Below, piece by piece: positions 1-10,489 of a DNA stretch of 64,000 nucleotides. The DNA is taken from assembly GCF_000234665.1 (NCBI RefSeq), contig NC_018312.1:987791-1051790 (forward strand), in the 5' to 3' direction. Position numbers and translations under genes: made by a program. Numbering within the stretch: position 1 is the first letter of the stretch; each line of letters begins with the position of its first letter. Source of the stretch: Leishmania mexicana MHOM/GT/2001/U1103. Taxonomy: Eukaryota; Euglenozoa; Kinetoplastea; Trypanosomatida; Trypanosomatidae. Under the pieces are notes generated by a model. The model was not told where the DNA came from and did no database searches. It saw only the letters and a list, made by a program, of their open reading frames with translations.

Positions 1-615
1 TGGTTGTGTGCGGGTGTGGGCGCGGGCGTGCGTGTATGTGCATAGGCGTGTGTGGGTGTGTGCTTGCGACGTGAACCGATGCGCTGTTGTGGCGTGTAAT
101 GAGTTTGCCCTTGGCTCTTGCCCGCGCATGTCCTCTCCCCTCCTCCTTTATCTTTGCGGTATGTAGCCGTTCGTGAACAGCAGACACACACAAAAAACCC
201 AAACAGGAAGGTTTTCTCATTCTGCGGCGCTGAGGATGCGAGTGCGGCCGCGTCACAGGGCGATGCGCAAACGTGAGGCGCCTGCGTGCGTTGCACCCCC
301 TCACGTCACGCAACCGCAGAGCCACGCCGGCTGCCCATAAAGGAGTGCGGTGGTGGACCCAATGCATAAAACACGTCACAAGATGGGCTTACTGCTTTCC
401 CTCTGTGTGCGTGCGCGCATGTTCATGTGCCCCAGCGGGTGTGCGGACTCCCTTCCCTTCCTCATGCGCCATACCGCGCTATCCGTTTCTTTATCTCGTT
501 CACGTCTCCCCTCTCCCCCACCCCCCGATGCGCCATGAACGGTGCTGTCGCCGCTGTGCTCCTCCACCACCTGCTGCCTCTCGAAATTCCTCCTGTGCAC
601 TCTATCCTCATGACA

Positions 616-715
616 NNNNNNNNNNNNNNNNNNNNNNNNNNNNNNNNNNNNNNNNNNNNNNNNNNNNNNNNNNNNNNNNNNNNNNNNNNNNNNNNNNNNN
701 NNNNNNNNNNNNNNN
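616..715. other. Assembly gap (run of N)
   Basis: One hundred consecutive N. A round number like this normally marks a scaffold gap of unknown true length. It interrupts the upstream extension of the reading frame of the first gene. Confidence 0.98.
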
Positions 716-792
716 CGGCAGCGCTGGTAGGGACTGTCGGCGGGGACGACAAGGGTAGACGGCCGGCGTGGTGCGATCCCCGCTGTGGCAGA

Positions 793-833
793 CTTCTCTC
801 TCGCTCCTCGCTTGATGCACCCTCGTACTTCAG
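793..833 (+). promoter_or_regulatory. Candidate spliced-leader acceptor for the gene at 841
   Basis: A pyrimidine-rich tract (about 793-812, CTTCTCTCTCGCTCCTCGCTT) is followed by a CAG at 831-833. The first AUG after it is at 841. This is the usual trypanosomatid trans-splice arrangement and it decides the start of the first gene. Confidence 0.6.
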
Positions 834-840
834 CAGCCAG

Positions 841-1467
841 ATGAAGCTGACCGAACACACCTGCGCTCTGTCTCCTGCCCATCAACCGCCCCTGCTGCCT
901 GGCGGTGCGCCGGCACAGCAGCCCACGAGTGCGGTGCCACGAGAGGACATGAGTGATGCCAGTCGCTCGTGCTACTTCTTAGAGGTGCAAAAAGCGCAGC
1001 ACGCTCGCGACATTCGGACACCGCTAGTGGACGCCGCACTGACACCCTACGAAGCGAAAAAAGCGCAGCGGAGGGCGTATCATCACCAGCAGGCCGTACT
1101 GCGCCACGAGCGAACGATTCCACGTCGGCGCGCCGTCGATCCGTACGTGCATCTCACCGGCGCGCAGGCGGATGTGTGCTTGGTGGTGCCGAACACCTAC
1201 ACAGCAGACCGACTCGTAGAGCGCAACGGCGGACGATGGGTGCTCGACAATCCGCACCGCCAGCAGTTGTACAAAGGTGAGCCGATCATGACGCGCATCA
1301 TGCATGGCGAGTTCTACAGCGAGGGTGCGGCGCGCCGCGCTGCAGGAGTGCCGCGCCATTACGTTTTGGCCAAAAACCGCCGCGATGTGCGAGTGACGAG
1401 TGAGATAAACCGTGCAGAGCGGCAGCGGCGTCAGTCACCCTCGCGCCACTGCGTCTGCTCCAAGTAG
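841..1467 (+). CDS. Hypothetical protein, 208 aa
   Basis: I do not recognise this protein. It is small, basic and soluble-looking, with no signal peptide or membrane segment. The centre is rich in Arg, His and Gln (about residues 60-110). A more ordered stretch follows at about 110-180, with aromatic and glycine residues (GGRWVLDN, HGEFYSEGAARR), and the C terminus is Arg-rich and ends in Cys and Lys. The start at 841 is the first AUG after a good splice acceptor (AG at 832-833). The frame stays open upstream through the N gap, so a longer protein is possible if the acceptor call is wrong. The codon pattern is GC-rich in third positions, like the other genes here. Confidence 0.65.
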   Translation: MKLTEHTCALSPAHQPPLLPGGAPAQQPTSAVPREDMSDASRSCYFLEVQKAQHARDIRTPLVDAALTPYEAKKAQRRAYHHQQAVLRHERTIPRRRAVDPYVHLTGAQADVCLVVPNTYTADRLVERNGGRWVLDNPHRQQLYKGEPIMTRIMHGEFYSEGAARRAAGVPRHYVLAKNRRDVRVTSEINRAERQRRQSPSRHCVCSK

Positions 1468-2567
1468 TGCCGAAGAACCACGGATGGCTGTGCAGGTTTG
1501 AGTGCGCGACACAAGATAGAAATACGCACCTACTAGATTGGTGCCTCCCCACTGCCCTCCGAGGGTATGTGTGTGGCAGGTTACAGCACATTGAAGGATA
1601 GAGAAGTAAAAAAGACACGTGGTAAATCACGTATCTTGCTTTTTTTTCTATGGGACGTTTCTCGTCGTTGTGCGCTCCACAACCACCTTTCGCATCTCTT
1701 CGTTCCGAGCACCTGCCTGCTTGTGTGACTTCCGTGTCTGTGCTTGCATGTGTTGTGTGGTGTTGTGCACCCTTCCCTTCTCTGCCCCAGATGAGGCGTG
1801 CCCGCAACTCATGATCGAAAAGTACGACGCGCAACTGAAGTGCGATGTGCGCCTGTGCGCTCGGCTGAACAGAAGAGCAGCTGGTAAGACGGGGAGAAAC
1901 TGCGGTGGCACGCTGACGGTGGCGGTGGTGCGGCCCTGGTGATGCCTGGGAGTATCCCGTTGGTACGCCGCTTTCTGTAGTGACGATGGTCGTCAACCGG
2001 AAACATACGCACTCATGCGCAGCATTGTCACGCCTGCACAGCCGCCCATGAAGCCTCTTCCCTTCTTACTCTCTAACTGCGCCTCGCTTTTTTTTCCGCT
2101 TCCTTTTGTGCGCTGATCTGACCATCGCGGGCACTGCGGCACCAACGCACTCACGCAAGCTCCACACAAGCACCGTCGTGAGGCTCCTCTTTGCACCCAC
2201 ACGCGCACCAGCAGCCATACACCACCACCCCACTCGCTCAACCACACTCGCGGATCGTTTTTCTGCCGCTGCGCACAGGCCGAGAGACGCACACGAGTCA
2301 GAACAAGTTCAGCAACACCTGGTCCCTTTCTTTCTTTGCATCCTCCTCCTCCTCTGCCGCTGTGCTCCCCACCCCACCGTGCCCCTGCACATCGGTGAAC
2401 GCCGTCAGGGCTCTCCCTACTCCTTTTCTCTCACTGCTCCACTTAGCACTCTGGCCGCCTTTCGTCCTACATCTCAGCGAGACGCGTTTCTCTTCTCTTG
2501 CCTCGTTGCTCCTTTTTTTTCCTCTGCTGTCATTGTCCATCTCGTCACAGAGCCCGTCCCCCCTCAT

Positions 2568-2589
2568 ACACACACACACACACACACAC
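2568..2589. repeat. CA microsatellite
   Basis: Simple CA dinucleotide run on the + strand, upstream of the gene at 3010. Confidence 0.95.
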
Positions 2590-2698
2590 TTGACTATTTT
2601 TCCTTTGTGAAGTCTGGCTGCGTTGTCCCTCCCCCCTCTCCCCTCCCCCTCCATCTGGCGTGTGTGTGTGTGTGTCGGCAGAAAATCCACACACGGCC

Positions 2699-2719
2699 GC
2701 TGCTGCTGCTGCTGCTGCT
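2699..2719. repeat. GCT trinucleotide run
   Basis: Seven GCT/TGC units in noncoding DNA upstream of the gene at 3010. Confidence 0.9.
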
Positions 2720-3009
2720 TAGACTGGTGACCTCTTGCCTGCTTTGGCGGTGTGCCGAAAAAAAAAACTGCTCTTGGACACAGCGGTCATTGAGAGGCTC
2801 TATTCGTGCGATCCTTCTCGTGCTTTGACTCTCTGCTGCTCGGCCTCCTGCCCCGTTTTTCTCGGTCCGTTGGCTTCTGTTGCCTCCTCCGCCGTGTGCC
2901 GCGTGCCAAATCCTCCGAGAAGGTTGTGCGTTGCTTCGCACTGTGCTGACTGCACATTCACGGCTCACACCCGCACCCCGTCTCAACCACATCACACGCG
3001 TCCACAATC

Positions 3010-4356
3010 ATGCAGACATGCATCTCTCGCCATCGCATGTCGAAGCTCACACTAGTAGGCACGCATGTGGGCTCGAAAGTGGCCAAGGCTGTGCTGATGT
3101 CTGTCGCGGCCGGGAAGCTGACGCCGGAGATCGTGGGTGAGGCGCTCAAGTCTTCCTCGACGATTCGCGGACACGTGCAGCGAGAGGCGGTGCGGCTACT
3201 CGTCGTTCGCATCTCCATGGGCGCGCCGCAGCAGCTGCAATGGCTTCTAAGCCTCATCGGCGACTGCGTCGGAAGTCTTTCTGCCACCGATGCGTTGAGC
3301 TCTCTGGCGAAGCGGTCCCTCTTCTATCAAGTGACCTCGTTTGGTCTGCACGGCTCTGCCGCCTCGGCAATAACAACGGCCGCGCTACAGATCGGCATGA
3401 CCACCTGCACCCTTCTCACCAGTAACGCCGCCTTATGGCGTGACCAGGACAGCCGCATGTCGCTTCGGCAATACCGTTACGAGCTGCTCACTACTATGTA
3501 CACAAGCGTCGGCACCGTTGCCGGCGGCGCAGCAGGAGCGGCGGTGGGATCAATGGTGATGCCAGGTATTGGGACTGCGTTTGGATCTGTGCTCTGCTCC
3601 GTTGGCGGAGGCTACGTGCCGGGTTATCTGCGAGACAAAAAAGGCCCGGACGACCGTCGCCGCCAGCAGGCGGTGGCGCTGCGCCGTTTCACCCCACTGC
3701 GGATGCACGATACGCAAGACGGCGCCGTGTTCATGTCCATGGAGGAGCTCACCGAGACACCGCCCATCGCTCCAGCATCGGCAGCCGCACAGGCGAGCGA
3801 CGCGCCAAAGGAGATGCAAGAGGTGCAGGATACCGGTGATACCAGTGCGCGAGATGGTGACGCAGCGAAGGCCACGGAGGTGGATTCGGAAAATGGTGAC
3901 GCATTCGTAGGCGACGAGCCGGTATGGCTAGACTTTGTCCGCTCCGAGACGCCTGCTACCATCTCGCTGACGGAGTCGTGCACGGACACTAAGGTGAGCA
4001 TTGAAGGCGAGGACGGCAGCCGAGCGCCGCTCATGCGCAGCTGCCTGCGGTTTAGCCCGTCGCTGGCGGTACTATCCAAGATGGGGAGCATTCCCGGTGA
4101 TTGTAGCAGTGGGACACAGTCAAGCGGAACCTTATTCCAGGAAGCAGATCCCGTCAGTGCCGACGCTACCATGATCACCTCTCTCTCCTCGGTTCCCTCG
4201 TCGTTCTGTGACGCGGTCGACGCAGAAACCGCGGCGACGGCTGCAGAGCGCTTTGAGGGCCGGGCAAAGTACGTGACGGCGTCAACGGCGGAGGAGCTTC
4301 AGCAGGAGCTGGAGAAGTGTGGCGGGGACAGCGATGTACTGTTTTTGTTTGCTTAA
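3010..4356 (+). CDS. Hypothetical protein with glycine-zipper region, 448 aa
   Basis: Function unknown. The N-terminal two thirds looks helical and partly hydrophobic. A Gly/Ala-rich segment at about residues 168-205 (VGTVAGGAAGAAVGSMV, then PGIGTAFGSVLCSVGGG) has the regular small-residue spacing of a glycine zipper, a pattern common in membrane-inserting or oligomerising helices. It is followed by a basic patch (YLRDKKGPDDRRR). The C-terminal 200 residues are acidic, Ser/Thr/Ala-rich and probably disordered. The last few residues (LEKCGGDSDVLFLFA) are again hydrophobic. An in-frame AUG at 3037 gives a protein nine residues shorter and could be the real start. A membrane role is an inference from composition only. 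Confidence 0.8.
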   Translation: MQTCISRHRMSKLTLVGTHVGSKVAKAVLMSVAAGKLTPEIVGEALKSSSTIRGHVQREAVRLLVVRISMGAPQQLQWLLSLIGDCVGSLSATDALSSLAKRSLFYQVTSFGLHGSAASAITTAALQIGMTTCTLLTSNAALWRDQDSRMSLRQYRYELLTTMYTSVGTVAGGAAGAAVGSMVMPGIGTAFGSVLCSVGGGYVPGYLRDKKGPDDRRRQQAVALRRFTPLRMHDTQDGAVFMSMEELTETPPIAPASAAAQASDAPKEMQEVQDTGDTSARDGDAAKATEVDSENGDAFVGDEPVWLDFVRSETPATISLTESCTDTKVSIEGEDGSRAPLMRSCLRFSPSLAVLSKMGSIPGDCSSGTQSSGTLFQEADPVSADATMITSLSSVPSSFCDAVDAETAATAAERFEGRAKYVTASTAEELQQELEKCGGDSDVLFLFA

Positions 4357-5579
4357 CAGGCGCATGTACAGGCGAGACCGACGCGGCGCGGTGAAGCAAC
4401 GGGCACCTCGTTGCGCGTACATGGCGAACAGTCATGCCGTGATAGATGTATGTGTATGCTTATGTGTCGTTGATGAGTGCGACGCAGACACGCAAGGCTT
4501 GTGACCTTGCATATGCGTCTCTCGTTTTCTCCTGGGAGATTTCGTGCCTTGATTCTGTACCCGAAACGGGCAGTGAGGGAACGGGTGCACACTGCTGGGC
4601 GGTGGTGAGTCCAGCGGCTTCTTTGGCACCCACGGGTTCTTGTATCTGCGCGTGTCTCTGTTTATGTACGTGCGTTTCTTCTCGGTTCTCGTCAGGATTG
4701 GCGGCACCAGTGCTGTAATATCAGGACACACGCGTTTGGGCCCGTGCACGGTGTGCTTACCTTTCTGCTCTCTCATGTGCGTGACCTCTTTTTTTGCCGT
4801 TGAGCTTTGTACCAGCCCGCCACTGTCTCCGTCTGCCTGTATATCTACGAGTGCTCAATGTTCCTGATAGCTGTTTGCGTTGCTCACCGCTGTACGCGCG
4901 CGTGTGTGCATGGTGGGGTAATTCGACGCTTTGCGTCTGCTTTGGTTTGGATTCACTCTCTCTCTCCCTTCGCTTTGCTTGTTGTGTGCTGTCTCCCACC
5001 ACCACGGCTGCCACCAGTGCGCTCTTTTTTTTCAAAGAGCACGGAGGCGAGGACGGAACCGCAGAGAGGTGCATGTGCATCCGTCCACACTCCCGCTCAC
5101 CTGCGTGTCGTACTTGGGTATAAACCTACGGACACATGCACACCAGAGCGAAACGAGAAGCGGCGTTTTGCGTGTCCGGGCGTGTATGTCGTCTCCTCTG
5201 GTGCCGTGCGTGGGTGGGGGGGGGGCAGCGCTTCTGCTCCCTGTCGCTCTTCTTGTGCTGTGTGTCTGTTCGTCCCTTCCATCTTTGGAGGGCGAGGCTA
5301 TCTCGTGTTTCTTCTTGCGTACCTACACGGCGGCTTCCATTGCCGCTTTTATTTTCGTTGTTGTGTCGTCGTTTGCTGTGTCTGCGTGTCTGCGTTTTCC
5401 TCCTCTCCCTCCCTTCTTTCATGTGTTTGGTCTGTAGACTTGCCCCACGCTCATCGCCGCCGCCGCGATCATCACGTTCCTCTCCCTTCTTTATCCTTTC
5501 TGCTCCTGCTGCTCCTGTTTCTTTTCGTTTCCAGTGCTCTTTCTTCATCAGCTGCGTTCTCATACATAGTTTTACTGCC

Positions 5580-5581
<2 letters not shown>

Positions 5582-5626
<45 letters not shown>
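5582..5626. repeat. GT microsatellite, about 45 bp
   Basis: Uninterrupted GT dinucleotide run on the + strand, the longest in the window. It lies in the gene-free interval downstream of the gene at 3010-4356. Confidence 0.97.
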
Positions 5627-5627
<1 letters not shown>

Positions 5628-8268
5628 ATGTGGGGGATCCGACATGGACTGCGGCCCATACTCATGTCTGCGCGAGCGTGTTCGTTTTCGCTGCTCACGT
5701 CCGCCATGTGAGCAAGAGCAGGAGGAGAGGGCCAGAGTGACGTGTACTGACACATGCGCACACGCACCTACCCACACAAGCGCCAATGTCATCGCAACAT
5801 CGCATTAAAAAAGGAAAGAAGATGGGAAACTCCACGCGTCGATCATGTCCTCCTCGGGCCCCCTATTCTCTTCACCGAGCGTGATGCGTTGACTGGGGAT
5901 CGGGGATGAAGACAGGTGAAGAAGACCGAAGTGAGAGAGGCCTCAAGCAGCGCTTTCAGACGAGTCATCTTTTACGCTTGCACACTCCTCTTCTTACCCT
6001 TCCCTCGCCCACCCCTGCCCGTGTGCTTTAATCCACTGCCTGCCTTACTGGCACTGGTGCCCTCCCCTCCTCGACAGTATGTGCGTGTGTGTGCTGAAGT
6101 GCTTGTGAAAAGGGGCGATTGCCATCACTGAGAGGGTCCACGTGGAAGGTAGGGGCGAAGAGGAGGAGGGGCAATGCAGTGCTTCGTGCTATCGGTTTGC
6201 AACTACCTCGTTGCTCATGCTTTCTCACTCCACATGCTTCCCGATCGTCGCTACACAACGCTGTTTGCTGCGGTGCGCCATGCTTGGCATTACCACATAA
6301 GTCTCTCTCCCTTCCTCCTCTCTTCTGGGTCTTTGTTTCACGCCTTCTTCGCACGATTTTTACCCTGCGCCTCGACTCACGCGTGCGCCGCTCTCACATG
6401 CGCATGCTGTGGATCTTCGTCGATGCATGACTACACTCACTCACGGTTACGTGTAACATGATGGCACCGGTGCATATATATGCGTCTACGTGTGAACAAA
6501 TCGCGGTTTCTCTGCCCCCTCCCTCCTCCAACACAACCCACATGCCATGAAATCACGTGCAAGTCCTGAACTTCTTAGTGTGTCTGTCCAGTCGATTCGG
6601 AGTTTCTATCGGGAAAAAAGAAGGCGTAGCGCACGTCCGGTGCACCTTCCCGCCGTACACATTGTCAGTCGCAGACGCCCGCACACTCACACACTGCGCT
6701 ACTTGCTTTCTGTACTCCTCTTGTGCCTCCACAGCGCATCGGAGGAGAGGGGCGTCTGTCTGGGTGTCTCCCTGTTTCTCTCATCATCGCACTCAAGAGA
6801 AGCGTAACAGCGGCGTCTTCACTACCGCTTTTGCGCCCCCCCCCAATCCTTTCAGCCCCCGCACTGGGCAGCGTAACCACAAACGGGCACGGACTATCAT
6901 CCACAGACGATACATTTAGCTTTCTTCTCTCACATCTCTTTTCCGCCCTTTATCTTTGACCTGCTCGGCCGCTGTTGTCTTGCTGCACTCCTCTCCCTCC
7001 CCCTCACTCTGCCCCTCTCTCAGTGCGTGTATCTGTGTCGCTGCTGTTGGTGTTGCACCTCTGCCCACGCCATTGTTGCTGCCGTTGACTGCCCTCAAGC
7101 ATTTCTCTGTGCTCTTTCTCTTCCCCTCTCCCTTCTCCGTTTTCTCCACTCGGACGTGACGACATTCTGCATTGCTTGTGCGCGGCCGATTTCTCTCTTC
7201 GACTTTTTGGAGGGGCAGTGGTGTTGGCGGTGGTGGTGTCGTGGGCTATGTGACGCGTGTCTTCGAGTGCTGCCGTCTCCCGTCATCGCTCTTTCCTACG
7301 CCGACCCACACACGCACATCTTCTACTTGCCCACGTATCCAGGCAAAGACACAGAATATCGAGCAGCACATCCGCAACGGGGGGTAACGTACCCCTCTCG
7401 CTCTCCCACACCGCCCCACCTCGTCGCTGAGAACACCTTTTCGTGAAGCGAGGGTGTGTGCACTGAAGCGAATTTTGAGACCATCAAGAACGACGCAGGT
7501 GTACGACACGCGCAGCGGAAATCCCCCCCCCCCACACACAAAAAAAAACAAATACATATATAGACTTGCACATCGAGCGAGGACGAGGGAGTGAGATTGG
7601 CGCAACGCGCGTCCAGTTTGCGACGTAACCCATTAGAGGCGGCGGTATCGTTTGAATGCGCTCGCCATCCTCACACTGACATACACCTCCCCCCTCCCCG
7701 CATCGCGTCCTTCTGTATGCTTCTTGCTCTGCTGGTTGCCCGTTTTTTCCACTGTGCTTCGTATTTTTTTTTTGCTGCACTCGTCTGCTCGCAGCGCCCC
7801 CTGCTACACCGTCCTCTCCTCCTCCTCCTCCCTCCCCACCCCCACCGTATCACTCCCCCTTTGGTTTGCTCCGTGGTGCATGTGCGTGTGCATCCTCGTC
7901 ATCGCTGCCGTTTCTTTTTCTGCCCCGAAGCGTGTGTTCTGTCTTCACTTCTTTTTTCGTCTTGCCTGGGACCCCTCTCCTCTCTGCGTGCCTGGGTGCG
8001 GGTGTGGGTGCTGGGGCTGCTAAAACAGGTAAAGGCTGGTCTCCAGCTACACGCCATCCTCACACAGTGCCCACTCTACCATCTTATCCTTATCCCGTCT
8101 GCCTGCTGCACACGCAAGCGTTGTGGAGGAGTAAGGTCTGCAGCCTCGCATCCCCCTCCCCCTCTCTACACGTATTCGCGTGTCTCTAGAATGTGTGTGT
8201 TACGTGGCTCCTTTTTTCTTTATGCTTCGCCTCGTTCTTCCCATTGTGACTCCCTCGTAGCCAGCGCG

Positions 8269-8296
8269 CACGCACACACCCACACACACACACACG
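8269..8296. repeat. CA microsatellite
   Basis: CA run about 130 bases upstream of the start codon at 8426. Confidence 0.9.
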
Positions 8297-8425
8297 CAGG
8301 TAGACACAGGACAACGTTCTTGCGCCTCACCTCTGCACGTGCCACCACAACGACCTCTTACCGCAAATTTGTCTGTCTCGGAGAAGTGTGGCCCCTTCTC
8401 GCCACACGGGTCAGACTGCTTTAGC

Positions 8426-10489
8426 ATGGCGAGCCCGCCTCTGCGAGCGTCGGACCTGTCCTCGTCCAGCCCGAGCATCACACCGCACCGGGAGCGAATG
8501 CGCAACGTGGGGACCCCGCTCAGCATCTCGATCACTCACACTGACCCTAAAAGGGTGCTGACAGCATCCTCCTCACGAGAGGAGGCGTTGGCACGCGATG
8601 CCGTGACGAAGTTCGAGCAACAACTAATGCAAAAGGAGGAGCTGTTTGGTCACTCGTGTCGCGAGGCCGAAGGCCGACGTCCCTCAAAAGCTCTAACCCC
8701 CAGCGGTGCCGGTGACACAAGCGGCATCGAGGACGGAGGCCGCGCCCGTGGCAAGGAGTATGTGGAAGACAGCGACGACGAAGATTTGTACAACTCTCAC
8801 GTTGCGCGACGAATCCGCGCCTTTCTCGACAGCATTAAGGAGGAGGACTTTACGTGCAATCCGTCGCCGGTAGACGCGATGGACATGGATGCTAACGGCG
8901 AGGGTATAGACGAGGAGGCACTGCACCAGCAGCAGCTAAAACGGGCGACAGTCGATGAGATCCTCAGGATTGCAGCGGAGGCGCAGCGCGAGCTTCTGAT
9001 TGCCCTTTTCGACGCCATCACGCTGGAGACGGAGTTGACAGAGATGCGCGAGGACGCTGCCGTTCTTGAGCGTGCCGTCAGCCATCGGGAAGAGACCGTT
9101 GAGGTGCTGAAGATGCAGCTCAGCATAGCTGATGAGTACAACGAGGAACTGTACAGCGCCAAGAGGGAGGCGCTGCGCAAGCTCAGTGACGCGAAGACAG
9201 AGATCGCGCTGCTCAGCCAGCGCAATGCAACGGTGTCGACGCAACTGCAAGAAAAGGAGAAGGAACTGCAGCTGAGTCTTGCGAGGAGTGCGAATCACTC
9301 GGCGCGCGTGTCACCCCCGGCGCCGGAGCGCAGGGATGAGGGTACCATCACAACCACGGAGCTGCACTCGGTGTTGATCGCGGCGCCGGCCAGTGCCGGG
9401 GTGCCCAACAACGGCAGTCTATCCACTCCGTTCTTCCCGATGCAGCACCGTGAATGTGAGCTAGAGGCGATGCTTCGGAAGCTGCAACTTGTCTGCGATA
9501 CGCTTCAGTCTACGGAAAATGCGAGGACCGACCTAAATGAGCTGCGGCGGCAGTTGTCGATTGGCGTCAGGGAGTCGCGGTCCGACGCTGCCGCATGCGG
9601 CTCTGCAAGCAGTGATGTTGGCATCCCTCAGCCGCGCGGAGAGAGATGCGCCCCCACTGGCCCGCAGCAACGCCTGCTGCGACGTCGGGTTGACGACGTG
9701 GCGCACTACACCGACTCTCTCGAGAGCGATATACCGATGCTGTGGACAAAGGCTCGGGCGCAGCCGGCGGAGTCGTCCGGTCTGGCTTCCGCAAGCGCCA
9801 CCTCACCAGAGGGGCAGGGTGGTCGTGGTGGCTGTGCCGAGCCTGCAGACTCTAACCTAGCGTTTCTTCAGCAGCAGCTCGACCGTGCTCAGGCAGACGC
9901 GCGGCGGCTTGAGAGCGAACTGCGCGCAGAGCGTGAAAAGTCGCAGCGACAGAGCGCGGCCGAGAAAAAGCTCTTGGAGAATGTTGCCTACCTCACCCAA
10001 AAACTGCGTGCGCGCGAGGCGCTGGATCGCGAGACACGCTTGCAGCGCAGGGCTTCGCTTTACCCTCACCACTTCAGTCCCAGAGACAGTGCTGGTGTGC
10101 GACGCGGGGTGGGCACAGCCGCGGGGGACGTTTCTGGCGAAGGCGCCCCGCCGTCGATTGTGAGCCGTGCGAGTCAGGACCCCGATGCTGCCGGTATGGG
10201 AACTGCCACGGCGGCTACCCGGAAAAGTCGCGCGAACTCACAAGAGTTGCGCCAGCGTAGAGAGTCCGTCTTTGCGGCGCTGCGCGACGCTAGAAAAGCG
10301 AGCGATGAGCGCCGCTCCTCCCACGTAGAGAACACACGTCGCAACTCAGATGGTCAGACGTCCTTCTCCTCTATCCCTCTGACCTCCTCGTCGCGCGACG
10401 CAGCGCCAGCAGCGCTGAAGGCGAGCGGCAACACAGTCACGGGCGGCACGAGAGGTACCACACCCACTTTGACTTCGTCGCGCGGCTAG
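8426..10489 (+). CDS. Coiled-coil protein of unknown function, 687 aa
   Basis: No enzymatic domain is visible. After a Ser/Pro-rich N terminus and an acidic patch near residue 115 (VEDSDDEDLY), a long coiled coil occupies about residues 170-295, rich in Glu, Leu, Lys and Gln. A second one spans about 475-540 (LQQQLDRAQADARRLESELR). The linker and C-terminal tail are Ser/Arg/Ala-rich and look disordered. The first true ATG of the open frame is 8426, directly preceded by TTTAG; the frame continues upstream only from a GTG. Coiled-coil proteins of this kind are frequent in the trypanosomatid cytoskeleton and flagellum, but nothing in the sequence proves that location. SIDER2 copy 1 lies downstream. 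Confidence 0.85.
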   Translation: MASPPLRASDLSSSSPSITPHRERMRNVGTPLSISITHTDPKRVLTASSSREEALARDAVTKFEQQLMQKEELFGHSCREAEGRRPSKALTPSGAGDTSGIEDGGRARGKEYVEDSDDEDLYNSHVARRIRAFLDSIKEEDFTCNPSPVDAMDMDANGEGIDEEALHQQQLKRATVDEILRIAAEAQRELLIALFDAITLETELTEMREDAAVLERAVSHREETVEVLKMQLSIADEYNEELYSAKREALRKLSDAKTEIALLSQRNATVSTQLQEKEKELQLSLARSANHSARVSPPAPERRDEGTITTTELHSVLIAAPASAGVPNNGSLSTPFFPMQHRECELEAMLRKLQLVCDTLQSTENARTDLNELRRQLSIGVRESRSDAAACGSASSDVGIPQPRGERCAPTGPQQRLLRRRVDDVAHYTDSLESDIPMLWTKARAQPAESSGLASASATSPEGQGGRGGCAEPADSNLAFLQQQLDRAQADARRLESELRAEREKSQRQSAAEKKLLENVAYLTQKLRAREALDRETRLQRRASLYPHHFSPRDSAGVRRGVGTAAGDVSGEGAPPSIVSRASQDPDAAGMGTATAATRKSRANSQELRQRRESVFAALRDARKASDERRSSHVENTRRNSDGQTSFSSIPLTSSSRDAAPAALKASGNTVTGGTRGTTPTLTSSRG

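Larger units (their letters stand above)
1..840. other. Intergenic region with assembly gap
   Basis: No coding region is supported here. The first 70 bases are TG/GCG-rich, typical of a 3' UTR. Reading frames run through the N block, but the first AUG after a convincing splice acceptor is at 841, so they need not be coding. A gene hidden in the gap cannot be excluded. Confidence 0.6.
1468..3009. other. Intergenic region with microsatellites
   Basis: About 1.5 kb without a supported gene. It holds T/C-rich stretches, a CA run (2568-2589), a TG run (2660-2675), a GCT run (2699-2719) and a nine-A run near 2758. Frames open here are low-complexity Ser/Pro/Leu/Cys translations of pyrimidine tracts. 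Confidence 0.7.
4357..8425. other. Long gene-free interval, 4.1 kb
   Basis: No supported gene. Reading frames on both strands are low-complexity products of CT-, TG- and CA-rich DNA. The stretch contains the longest dinucleotide run in the window (GT, 5582-5626), several T-rich tracts and an A-rich patch near 7540. It presumably holds the 3' UTR of the upstream gene and the 5' flank of the next one. A short noncoding RNA cannot be excluded by eye. Confidence 0.65.

Noticed and set aside
4807..5808. 333-codon open frame on the plus strand
   Set aside because: Made of Cys/Val/Ser/Leu runs from TG and CT repeats, including a (VC)n stretch from the GT microsatellite.
8339..8425. Extension of the coiled-coil gene upstream to a GTG
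   Set aside because: Non-ATG start is not expected here; the first ATG is 8426 with an AG directly before it.
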